NCBI GenBank assembly: GCA_021786815.1
Contig: JAJYMR010000037.1
Span: 1 to 8,975, forward strand
Direction of reading: 5' to 3'
Length of the DNA: 8,975 nt
DNA from: Deltaproteobacteria bacterium
Lineage (GTDB): Bacteria; Desulfobacterota; Binatia; Binatales; Binataceae
The position numbers and the translations under genes are program-made. How positions within the stretch are numbered: the first letter of the stretch is position 1; each line of letters opens with the position of its first letter. The notes under the pieces were generated by a model. That model ran no database searches. It was not told the DNA's origin and saw nothing but the letters and a program-made list of their open reading frames with translations. Of the stretch, positions 1 through 6,171 are shown in pieces.

Positions 1-857
1 GTTGCCTCCGGCGAGTATTTGGCGTGCACGCAAAACAGCATCTGCTTCTCGCCCAGGAAGCGGTAGTTGTAAAACTCGACCTTGGGATTGAAACCCGAGT
101 AATGGTCGGGGTCGAAAGACTGTGCTCCGGTTGCGGAACTCAGGATGGCCTCGTTGAGCCGTCGCACGCGCCGCACACCGGGATTCCATGTCCACGCGTC
201 GTCTCCGCGCTTAGGGTCTCCGTATCGGTAGCGGATGAGACCCTCGCCGCGCGAGTCCTCGGGAGCAAGAATCGGATAAAGCGCGAACAGCCAGACCCGA
301 TTGGTCTTCTTGTAATCGGGGTCGATCGGAATCGGCTCGACCTCGGTGCGTCCGACCAGGTTGTAGCCCGCGTAATGTCCTACCCAGATCTCATTGATGA
401 CGCGCTGGGAGCCGCCGGGATTGACGCGCTGGTACTGGCAATCGAAGAAGCGCAGATCGTAGTCGTCAGTCGAGATCGGCCGGAACACGTTGTCCCAGAT
501 GATCTTGGAGGCGACGTACGGGTCGTTGGTATCCAGCAGCGGAAACGGCTGGCCCGCAACGTACCCAATCAGGCTTCGATGGTCGGCGCTGAGCCGCACC
601 TGCGAAGAATATTTTTCCGTCGCGTCCTTGTACGGCGGCGGCCAGTCGATTTCCTTGTGCGGCACGATGTCCATCCACATGCCGTGCTGCACCATGTAAT
701 AGACGCCTGGGGATACCAGGTTCTTAACCTTGGCGGCATTCTTCGGGGTGATAACGTCCCCGGGCTTGACCTGGGCCCGGGCGCCGACCGCGCAAACGAA
801 AACCACGAGGCATAAGGCGAAAGCGCCCACAAACGCGTTGCGAACCCGTTCCAACAT
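1..857 (-). CDS. DUF1329 family secreted protein, copy 1 (partial, C-terminus beyond window)
   Basis: The reading frame opens at ATG 857-855 and stays open for 285 codons to the left edge, so about a third of the protein is missing by comparison with the 431-residue neighbour. The start is fixed by GGGGGAGGG at 876-868, 10 nt upstream, and by exact alignment with the start of copy 2. Residues 1-28 form a signal peptide: a basic N-terminus, a hydrophobic core and an ARA|Q signal peptidase I site. A Cys lies in the core but has no proper lipobox around it. The mature part begins QVKPGDVITPKNA and carries blocks I associate with DUF1329: DWPPPY, ATEKYSSQVRLSADHRSL, GYVAGQPFPLLD and FRYGDP-like RYRYGDPKRGDDAWTWNPG. 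Family databases relate DUF1329 to the LolA-like fold; the molecular function is not established. Mature identity to copy 2 is roughly 86% by eye, with no gaps. Periplasmic or envelope location is inferred. Confidence 0.85.
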   Translation of the reverse strand, partial: MLERVRNAFVGAFALCLVVFVCAVGARAQVKPGDVITPKNAAKVKNLVSPGVYYMVQHGMWMDIVPHKEIDWPPPYKDATEKYSSQVRLSADHRSLIGYVAGQPFPLLDTNDPYVASKIIWDNVFRPISTDDYDLRFFDCQYQRVNPGGSQRVINEIWVGHYAGYNLVGRTEVEPIPIDPDYKKTNRVWLFALYPILAPEDSRGEGLIRYRYGDPKRGDDAWTWNPGVRRVRRLNEAILSSATGAQSFDPDHYSGFNPKVEFYNYRFLGEKQMLFCVHAKYSPEA

Positions 858-867
858 CGCTGTGAAA

Positions 868-925
868 CCCTCCCCCGGAACCAAATGTCCACACTTTCTC
901 CAACAACTCGGCTTATGATGTCAAG
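868..925 (-). promoter_or_regulatory. Candidate promoter/leader of DUF1329 copy 1
   Basis: On the minus strand, CTTGACATCATAAGCC starts at 925. The hexamer TTGACA (924-919) matches the sigma-70 -35 consensus exactly. The same block occurs upstream of copy 2 at the equivalent distance, while flanking bases have drifted, which suggests conservation. No good TATAAT-like -10 lies 16-18 nt downstream (GGAGAA or GAGAAA there), so the assignment is weak. The leader ends in a purine-rich ribosome binding site, GGGGGAGGG. Confidence 0.35.
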
Positions 926-984
926 CGCAAAAGGAGCAGGCTAAAACAATCCACGCGCTTTGCTGGAGAACGCGGCCAGGCTCG

Positions 985-1027
985 AAAAACAAAACGCAGG
1001 CGGCGCCGGAACGCGGCACCGCCCGCG
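985..1027 (-). terminator. Rho-independent terminator of DUF1329 copy 2
   Basis: On the minus strand, a 14-bp stem (1027-1014 pairing with 1008-995, including two G.U wobbles) closes a 5-nt CGTTC loop. It is followed immediately by TTTTGTTTTT (994-985). It begins 40 nt past the stop codon of the complete DUF1329 gene. Stem length, GC content and the adjacent U-tract are all typical of an intrinsic terminator. It should largely separate expression of copy 2 from copy 1. Confidence 0.87.
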
Positions 1028-1066
1028 GATGTCATACGAAATGATGGTGCGAGGTTGGGTTCTTTC

Positions 1067-2362
1067 TTATGGAGCCGCGGCAACCATCGCGCGCACCGTG
1101 CAGAAGTCCTTGTCGACCGCGCCCATGTTGATGTACCAGCATTCGCGCTCGGGGGTGTGCTGTCCCGGCAGGTAACACATCGTGGAAACCCCGGCCTGCT
1201 CATCGACACGCGCCGCTCCGACAACGAATTCGCGTTTGAACGGATAGATCGCCACGCGTGCGTCGGGCACCGGACGGTCGCGATAGGTCAGAAAGTAGAT
1301 GTTCGCGCGCCACAGCTTGCCGCTTCGGTCGTAGCCGTCCACGCAGGGCGGGAACCAGCATTCCGAGTCGATATAAACGACGCTCTTGCTGTCGAGTGCG
1401 CCACCGGCCTTTCCAAGATTGCGTCGCGGCGTCGCCTCCACGATATAGACGTGGCGCATCTCCCAGTCCTCGGGGCATGCGGTCGCGCCACCGTCGTGCG
1501 CACAGGTCAGCTCGGGCGAGTATCTCGCGTGCACGCAGAGCAGCATGTCCTTCTCGCCGAGGTAGCGGTAATTGTAGAACTCGACCTTGGGGTTGAAGCC
1601 TGAGTAATGGTCGGGGTCGAAGGTCTGCGTTCCGGTGGCTGAACTGAGGATCGCCTCATTGAGCCGCCGCACGCGCCGCACGCCCGGGTTCCACGTCCAC
1701 GCGTCATCGCCGCGCTTGGGGTCGCCGTAGCGAAAACGGATCAGGCCGACGCCGCGCGAATCTTCCGGGGCAAGCACCGGATACAGGGCGAACAGCCATA
1801 CGCGGTTGGTTACTTTGTAGTCGGGATCGATGGGGAGCGGTTCGACCTCGGTTCGGCCGACTTCGTCGTAACCCGCATAATGCCCCACCCAGATGTCGTT
1901 GATCACGCGATGCGAGCCGCCTGGGTTCACATACTGGTACTCGCAGTCGTAAAAACGCAGGTCGTAGTCGTCGGTCGAGATCGGCCGGAACACGTTGTTC
2001 CAGATGATCTTGCTCGCGATATTGGGATCATTCTGGTCAAGCAGCGGGAACGGCTGACCAGCCACGTAACCGACCAGGCTTCGATGGTCGGCGCTGAGTC
2101 GCACCTGCGAAGAATATTTTTCCGTCGCCTCCTGGTAAGGCGGCGGCCAATCGATGCGCTTGGGCGCGACAATGTGCAGCCACATGCCGTGTTTCACCAT
2201 GTAGTAGCTGCCCGGCGTCACCAGGTTCTTTACTTTCTGCGCATTCTTGGGAGTGATTACGTCCCCAGGCTTGACCTGGGCGCGAGCAGCAACCGCACAA
2301 ACGAGGACCAGCAGGCAGGAAGCGGCGGCGCCCACCATCAGTTTGCGCACCCCATGCGGCAT
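1067..2362 (-). CDS. DUF1329 family secreted protein, copy 2 (complete)
   Basis: This gene encodes 431 residues. I chose ATG 2362-2360 (MPHGVRK) over an in-frame start 12 codons upstream. GGGGGAGG lies 9 nt before it, it gives a normal signal peptide (residues 1-28, cleavage ARA|Q), and it aligns with the start of copy 1. The mature protein shows DUF1329 blocks in order: GDVITPKNA near 33, DWPPPY near 72, ATEKYSSQVRLSADHRSL near 80, GYVAGQPFPLLD, and GDPKRGDDAWTWNPG with an Arg-rich RRVRRL after it. Length is close to what I know for the family (about 450). The mature chain holds nine cysteines, mostly in the C-terminal half, suggesting disulfides in the periplasm. DUF1329 is linked to a LolA-like, lipid-binding type of fold; a role handling a hydrophobic ligand is plausible but inferred. 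The gene has its own candidate promoter and a strong terminator, so it is probably monocistronic. Confidence 0.88.
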   Translation of the reverse strand: MPHGVRKLMVGAAASCLLVLVCAVAARAQVKPGDVITPKNAQKVKNLVTPGSYYMVKHGMWLHIVAPKRIDWPPPYQEATEKYSSQVRLSADHRSLVGYVAGQPFPLLDQNDPNIASKIIWNNVFRPISTDDYDLRFYDCEYQYVNPGGSHRVINDIWVGHYAGYDEVGRTEVEPLPIDPDYKVTNRVWLFALYPVLAPEDSRGVGLIRFRYGDPKRGDDAWTWNPGVRRVRRLNEAILSSATGTQTFDPDHYSGFNPKVEFYNYRYLGEKDMLLCVHARYSPELTCAHDGGATACPEDWEMRHVYIVEATPRRNLGKAGGALDSKSVVYIDSECWFPPCVDGYDRSGKLWRANIYFLTYRDRPVPDARVAIYPFKREFVVGAARVDEQAGVSTMCYLPGQHTPERECWYINMGAVDKDFCTVRAMVAAAP

Positions 2363-2371
2363 GGCATTAAA

Positions 2372-2429
2372 CCTCCCCCGAGGATTAACGTGACACAATT
2401 TGTGCGCCAGTTTGGCTTATGATGTCAAG
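2372..2429 (-). promoter_or_regulatory. Candidate promoter/leader of DUF1329 copy 2, with small palindrome
   Basis: CTTGACATCATAAGCC (minus, from 2429) repeats the block found ahead of copy 1, with TTGACA at 2428-2423. An 11-nt odd palindrome, CACAA-A-TTGTG (2404-2394), lies where a -10 or start site would fall and could be an operator. It is absent from copy 1. No consensus -10 is visible. GGGGGAGG (2379-2372) is the ribosome binding site. Confidence 0.35.
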
Positions 2430-2551
2430 GGCGCCGCAGCAGGAAAAAAAGCATCCCGACGCATACCGGCACGCATTGTGGAAAAAAACGGTCGAGCGGC
2501 GCGCCATTTACGCACCGCTCGCCAGCGTTGAAGTATTGGCTCGTGGGCCGC
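2430..2551. other. Intergenic region between DUF1329 copy 2 and the relic
   Basis: This non-coding stretch holds the terminator downstream of the relic (2521-2482). It also holds a second minus-strand T-run (2450-2444) for which I could not find a convincing stem. Only scattered similarity to the equivalent 858-1066 region is visible beyond the promoter-like block. Confidence 0.5.
2482..2521 (-). terminator. Rho-independent terminator after the DUF1329 relic / macB
   Basis: On the minus strand, an 11-bp stem (2521-2511 with 2503-2493, one G.U wobble) surrounds a 7-nt loop. It is followed after 4 nt by TTTTTTT (2488-2482). It lies about 30 nt beyond the relic's stop, much as the terminator of copy 2 follows its gene. 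With no other terminator between macB and here, it is the likely end of the macAB transcript. Confidence 0.78.
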
Positions 2552-2651
2552 TTACGGCGCCCGCGCCACCATCGCGCGCACCGTGCAGAAATCCTTATCC
2601 ACCGCAGGCATATTTCTGTATCAGCACTCGCGCTTGGGCGCGCATCGTCCC
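2552..2651 (-). pseudogene. Relic of a third DUF1329 gene (C-terminal end only)
   Basis: Read on the minus strand, these 100 bases align without a gap to the 3' end of the complete DUF1329 gene (offset 1485). A 23-nt run is identical. In frame it reads APKREC, stop, YRNMPAVDKDFCTVRAMV, ARAP, stop. The intact copy has PEREC-W-YINMGAVDKDFCTVRAMV, AAAP. The conserved Trp codon TGG has become TGA (2623-2621). Homology ends at about 2651, against the macB stop codon at 2656, so the rest of the gene is gone. No start codon or ribosome binding site serves it. It marks a former third array member whose 5' part was deleted or replaced when macB came to lie next to it. Confidence 0.85.
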
Positions 2652-2655
2652 CGAG

Positions 2656-4791
2656 CTATTCGTAGCGGAGCGCCTCGATAGGATTCAGCATCGAGGCCTT
2701 GTGCGCGGGATAGAAACCGAAAAACACCCCCACCGCCGCCGCGAACAGGAACCCGCCGAAAATCGCCTCGGGCGAGAGCAGCGTCGGCCATCCCGCGATT
2801 ACCGAAAGAAGTTTCGAGCAAAATATTCCAAGCGCCGCGCCCGCGAGTCCGCCCAACACGCTAAGCAGCATCGCCTCGACCAGGAATTGGAGCAGAATAT
2901 GGGTTCGGCGCGCCCCGACCGCCATCCGGATCCCGATTTCGCGGGTGCGCTCGGTCACCGAAACCAGCATGATATTCATGATCCCGATTCCGCCCACGAT
3001 CAGCGAGATCGAGGCGACCGCGGCCAGCAGAAGCGTCATCACGCGGCTTGCGCTCTCGGAGGCCTGTGCGATTTCGGCCAGGCTTCGCACGGTGAAATCG
3101 TCGTCCTGCCCGGGCTGAATGTGATGGCGCCGATGCAAAATCTGCTCGATTTCCTTTTGCACCTCCGGTACCGCCGCGGCGCTCGCCGCCTTGACGAAAA
3201 TCATGTTCACGATGCCGGAGATCTTGGGCGGATTCCCGAACGGATTGATGATCCCGGCGCTCGTCTGGTAGGCGGGATTGTTAGCCGTCCAGATCGGCAC
3301 GCCGATATACGGATTCAGCACCGGATTGGTCGAGCCGGTCACGGTTGACGGAACGGTCGCACTGACCTGCGAGGTGCCCAGCACCTTTCGTTCGGCGGTG
3401 TTGAACGGGATGAGCACGACGTCGTCCTGGTCCTGACCAAATGAGGACTGGCCCTTGGGCGCGAGCACGCCGATTACGCGAAGCGGGAAGTTCCTCACGC
3501 GAACAGTTGCACCGATCGGATTATCCTTCTCCCCGAATAGGTTTCGCACCACGGTCTGGCCGAGCAGGCATACCGGAGCCGCGCGTCGGCTTTCCTGCCA
3601 TGTGAAGGCGCGGCCTGCCGCGACCGGCCAGTCGCGAATCGGTAGATAGCTCGGGGTCACGCCGTTGATCCCCGTGCTCCAGTTGCGGTTGCCGCTTACG
3701 ACCTGCGCGATCTGGCGATCGGCGTAGCTCACATAGGCGACCCCACGCGCTTCCTTCTTGATTGCCTGCGCGTCGCTCACGCTAAGGGTGGAAGCACTGC
3801 CGAGTCCCGCCCGTACGCCGGCCGACGTCGTCGCGCCGGGAAGCACCACCAGCAGATTGGTGCCGAGACTCTGAATCTGCGCCTGAACCGAAGCCCGCGC
3901 GCCGTTTCCCACCGCGACCATCGCGATAACAGCGGCGACACCGATGAAAATGCCCAACATCGTGAGCGCGGCCCGCGTCTTGTTGCGCCTAAGTGCCCGC
4001 GCCGCCGCGCTAAGCGCCATCGAGCCGAACGTCATCGCCTTTTCCGCTCGCCCTGGCGCAGCCGCGGCCAGAGGCTTCTCCGCTATGGGACCCGCCGGCG
4101 CGACGGCACCCCGGCGCGTATCGGAAATAACTTCGCCGTCGCGAAACGTCACCACCCGGTCGGCATATTCGGAAACTTCGGCGTCGTGAGTCACGACGAT
4201 CACGGTCAGCCCGTGTTCGCGGTTCAGGCGCCGGATGATCTCCATGATCTCGGTCGAATTGCGGGAATCCAGGTTCCCGGTCGGCTCGTCCGCAAGCAGG
4301 ATCGCCGGCTCGTTCATGAGCGCCCGCGCGATCGCCACGCGCTGCTGCTGTCCGCCCGAGAGTTGGCTCGGCGCGTTCTGCTCGCGTCCACTAAGCCCGA
4401 GCGCCTCGATAAGGTGCTTGGCGCGCTCCTCCCCTTCCGTCGTCCATCCTGAGTAAAAGAGCGGTAGCTCGACGTTTTCGAGCGCACTGGCGCGCGCGAG
4501 CAGGTTGAAGCTCTGGAAAACGAACCCGATACGGCGGCTGCGCACGTCCGCCAGCGCCGGTTCGTCGAGCGAGGCAACGTCTACCCCTTCGAGCACGTAA
4601 CGGCCGCTGGTCGGACGGTCGAGGCATCCCAGGATATTCATCAGGGTCGACTTGCCGGAACCCGAGGCGCCCATAATCGCCACGAACTCGCCCCGTTCAA
4701 TCGTGAGATTGACCCCGGCGAGCGCCCTGACCTCAATCTCTCCAAGCCTGTAGATCTTGGTCAGATCGACGATTTCGATAACTCTGCTCAT
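2656..4791 (-). CDS. macB: MacB-type ABC exporter: ATPase-permease fusion
   Basis: This 711-residue inner-membrane protein couples cytoplasmic ATP hydrolysis to export through a periplasmic adaptor and an outer-membrane channel. The N-terminal nucleotide-binding domain has Walker A GASGSGKST (41-49), Q-loop Gln93, signature LSGGQQQ (144-150), Walker B ILLADE (164-169), a D-loop NLDS and switch His202. An Ala/Pro-rich linker (about 228-255) precedes TM1 (about 276-296). A large periplasmic domain follows (about 297-580). TM2-TM4 come near 584-610, 633-657 and 674-695, with the FtsX-like motif VTERTREIGIRMAVGAR in the first cytoplasmic loop and PIEALRYE at the C-terminus. It is longer than E. 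coli MacB (about 648 residues). The extra length appears to be an Asn/Pro/Thr-rich stretch near 473-527. The start lies 7 bp after macA, with GGCGGT as a weak ribosome binding site, so the two are co-transcribed. The substrate (macrolide, lipid, peptide or lipoprotein) cannot be told from sequence. Confidence 0.93.
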   Translation of the reverse strand: MSRVIEIVDLTKIYRLGEIEVRALAGVNLTIERGEFVAIMGASGSGKSTLMNILGCLDRPTSGRYVLEGVDVASLDEPALADVRSRRIGFVFQSFNLLARASALENVELPLFYSGWTTEGEERAKHLIEALGLSGREQNAPSQLSGGQQQRVAIARALMNEPAILLADEPTGNLDSRNSTEIMEIIRRLNREHGLTVIVVTHDAEVSEYADRVVTFRDGEVISDTRRGAVAPAGPIAEKPLAAAAPGRAEKAMTFGSMALSAAARALRRNKTRAALTMLGIFIGVAAVIAMVAVGNGARASVQAQIQSLGTNLLVVLPGATTSAGVRAGLGSASTLSVSDAQAIKKEARGVAYVSYADRQIAQVVSGNRNWSTGINGVTPSYLPIRDWPVAAGRAFTWQESRRAAPVCLLGQTVVRNLFGEKDNPIGATVRVRNFPLRVIGVLAPKGQSSFGQDQDDVVLIPFNTAERKVLGTSQVSATVPSTVTGSTNPVLNPYIGVPIWTANNPAYQTSAGIINPFGNPPKISGIVNMIFVKAASAAAVPEVQKEIEQILHRRHHIQPGQDDDFTVRSLAEIAQASESASRVMTLLLAAVASISLIVGGIGIMNIMLVSVTERTREIGIRMAVGARRTHILLQFLVEAMLLSVLGGLAGAALGIFCSKLLSVIAGWPTLLSPEAIFGGFLFAAAVGVFFGFYPAHKASMLNPIEALRYE

Positions 4792-4798
4792 GTACCGC

Positions 4799-6001
4799 CT
4801 AGTGCGGGAAGCGCAGCGGATGGGAAGCCTGGATCTGTGCCTGTTCGGGTCTCATTTCGTCGATCACCACCTGGTCGCCCGCGCGAAGCGGCCCGCTCAG
4901 CACCTCGACCTGGGTCCCGTCGCTCAGTCCGGTGAGAATTGTTACGGGCTTCATCCCGCCGTCACTCGCCACCCATACGCGTGCCTGATGGGAAAGGTTG
5001 TCGCTGACGGCCGGCGCTGGGGTTGAGGCGGCGAGGCCGCTCGGCGAGAAGCGAAGCGCCTGCTCGGGAATGCGAAGCACGTTGTCGCGCCGCGCCGTGA
5101 TAATCGTCACGTCGGCCGTCATCCCCGGCTTGAGCAAAAATTCCGGATTGGGAACGTTCACGACCACGTCATAGGTGACCACGTTCTGCACGGTAATCGG
5201 CGCCTGGCGCACCTGGCCGACCACCCCCTCGAATTTTCGATCCGGAAACGCATCGACGGTGAATTGCGCCTGCTCGCCGGAGTGGACGTTGCCAATATCG
5301 GATTCGCTGACGTTGGTATCGACCTGCATCTTGGTCAGGTCTCTCGCGATGAGGAACAGCGTGGGCGTCTGGAAACTCGCCGCGACCGTCTGCCCCACGT
5401 CGACGTTGCGCGAAACCACCGTGCCGTCCACCGGCGAAACGATATTCGTGTAGCCGAGGTTGACTTCAGCCTCCTTGAGATTCGCCTGCTGCTGCATGAT
5501 GTTGGCGCGGTCGAGTTCGACCTGCGCTTCGGCCTGCTGGTAGGCGCTTAAGGCGCTGTCGAGCTGGTCTTGCGAGATCACATGGCTTTGCAGCAGCTTC
5601 TGGTCGCGTTCGTAGGTGAGCTTCTTGTATGCGAGGTCGGCCTTGTCCTTCTCGAATTGCGCGCGCGCATTGGCGAGCGCGGCACGTGACTGTGCAACCT
5701 TGACCTCGAACGGACGCGGGTCGATTTTCGCGATCAACTGGCCCTGTTTCACCGGGGAATTGAAGTCGGCGTAAATCGCCTGGATCGGTCCCGAAACGTA
5801 GCTGCCGACCTGCACCGTTATGACCGGATTGACGGTCCCGGTGGCGCTCACCGACCGGATGATCGAGCCGCGCGCGACCGGAGCGGTGACCGGCCGCGGC
5901 GCTTCCGTGCCGTCGCGCAACGCCAGGTAGGCGGCCAACCCGGCCGCAATCACCACGATCGGCAGCCCCCATCGTGCAATTTTCCGGGAGAAAAATTTCA
6001 T
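4799..6001 (-). CDS. macA: MacA-type periplasmic adaptor (membrane fusion protein)
   Basis: This 400-residue adaptor links MacB to an outer-membrane TolC-type channel. I chose ATG 6001-5999 (MKFFSRKIARWG), which puts the single membrane anchor at residues 12-28. An in-frame TTG at 6085 would add 28 residues of unlikely content. In order: the first half of the biotinyl-lipoyl-like domain (about 46-98, with GTVNPVITVQVGSYVSGPI and KQGQLIAKIDPRPF), an alpha-helical coiled-coil hairpin rich in Ala/Gln/Lys (about 99-180), and the returning lipoyl half (NIVSPVDGTVVSRNVDVGQTV, 187-206). The beta-barrel domain follows (about 220-305, with KPGMTADVTI), then a membrane-proximal domain to the end. This layout is that of MacA/HlyD_D23-type proteins. 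It is the first gene of the two-gene operon, and no TolC gene follows. The translation start region is odd: it has no clear ribosome binding site just upstream. Confidence 0.9.
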   Translation of the reverse strand: MKFFSRKIARWGLPIVVIAAGLAAYLALRDGTEAPRPVTAPVARGSIIRSVSATGTVNPVITVQVGSYVSGPIQAIYADFNSPVKQGQLIAKIDPRPFEVKVAQSRAALANARAQFEKDKADLAYKKLTYERDQKLLQSHVISQDQLDSALSAYQQAEAQVELDRANIMQQQANLKEAEVNLGYTNIVSPVDGTVVSRNVDVGQTVAASFQTPTLFLIARDLTKMQVDTNVSESDIGNVHSGEQAQFTVDAFPDRKFEGVVGQVRQAPITVQNVVTYDVVVNVPNPEFLLKPGMTADVTIITARRDNVLRIPEQALRFSPSGLAASTPAPAVSDNLSHQARVWVASDGGMKPVTILTGLSDGTQVEVLSGPLRAGDQVVIDEMRPEQAQIQASHPLRFPH

Positions 6002-6171
6002 CGGGAGAATTCCATTATAGAAGCGGCCATATGCCGGTCGCCAGTAAGCTTGTCCTCCTGAACTCTTAGACGCCCGTTCCCTCAACGTGTTACAGGCTTA
6101 TGCATGCGCCTTGCCAAATCGCTTCCCGAGGCGCGGGCGCAGACAAATCGAGCAGACGGGAGGGATTTTCG
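6002..6171. other. Divergent intergenic region, macA / CoA-transferase
   Basis: These 170 bp must hold promoters for both directions. On the minus strand there is a TATAAT (6019-6014), an AGGAGG (6059-6054) with no suitable start codon nearby, and a 10-codon open frame overlapping the macA start. On the plus strand, GGGAGGG (6158-6164) is the ribosome binding site of the CoA-transferase. I found no convincing -35/-10 pair for that gene. Confidence 0.5.
6014..6019 (-). promoter_or_regulatory. Candidate -10 hexamer TATAAT ahead of macA
   Basis: A perfect TATAAT lies 12 nt upstream of the chosen macA ATG. If used, the transcript would start only a few bases before the ATG and be nearly leaderless. 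No good -35 is found 17 nt upstream (GGCGAC there). Chance occurrence is possible. Confidence 0.3.

Larger units (their letters stand above)
858..1066. other. Intergenic region between DUF1329 copies
   Basis: These 209 bp separate the two tandem DUF1329 genes. They hold, in the direction of transcription, the terminator of copy 2 (1027-985), a conserved -35-like block (925-911) and the ribosome binding site of copy 1 (876-868). The right part shows no coding potential on the minus strand. Plus-strand open frames here are fragments of antisense shadows. Confidence 0.6.

Noticed and set aside
24..815. Long plus-strand open frame (263 aa) and similar ones at 1055-1603 and 1880-2422
   Set aside because: They lie antisense to the DUF1329 genes, and the two paralogs give matching shadow peptides. 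The minus-strand frame has the signal peptide, ribosome binding site and family motifs.
2394..2404. 11-nt palindrome CACAA-A-TTGTG as a definite operator
   Set aside because: It is short, present only before copy 2, and no regulator gene is nearby. It is kept only as a note in the promoter entry.
2444..2450. Second minus-strand T-run as another terminator
   Set aside because: No stable hairpin could be drawn immediately before it.
2419..3348. Plus-strand open frame of 309 aa
   Set aside because: It is antisense to macB and the relic, with Arg/His-rich composition and no recognisable motif. This is typical of GC-rich shadow frames.
6001..6085. Upstream TTG start giving a 428-residue MacA
   Set aside because: The added 28 residues are polar and would bury the membrane anchor 40 residues in. 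The ATG at 6001 gives the usual MacA N-terminus.
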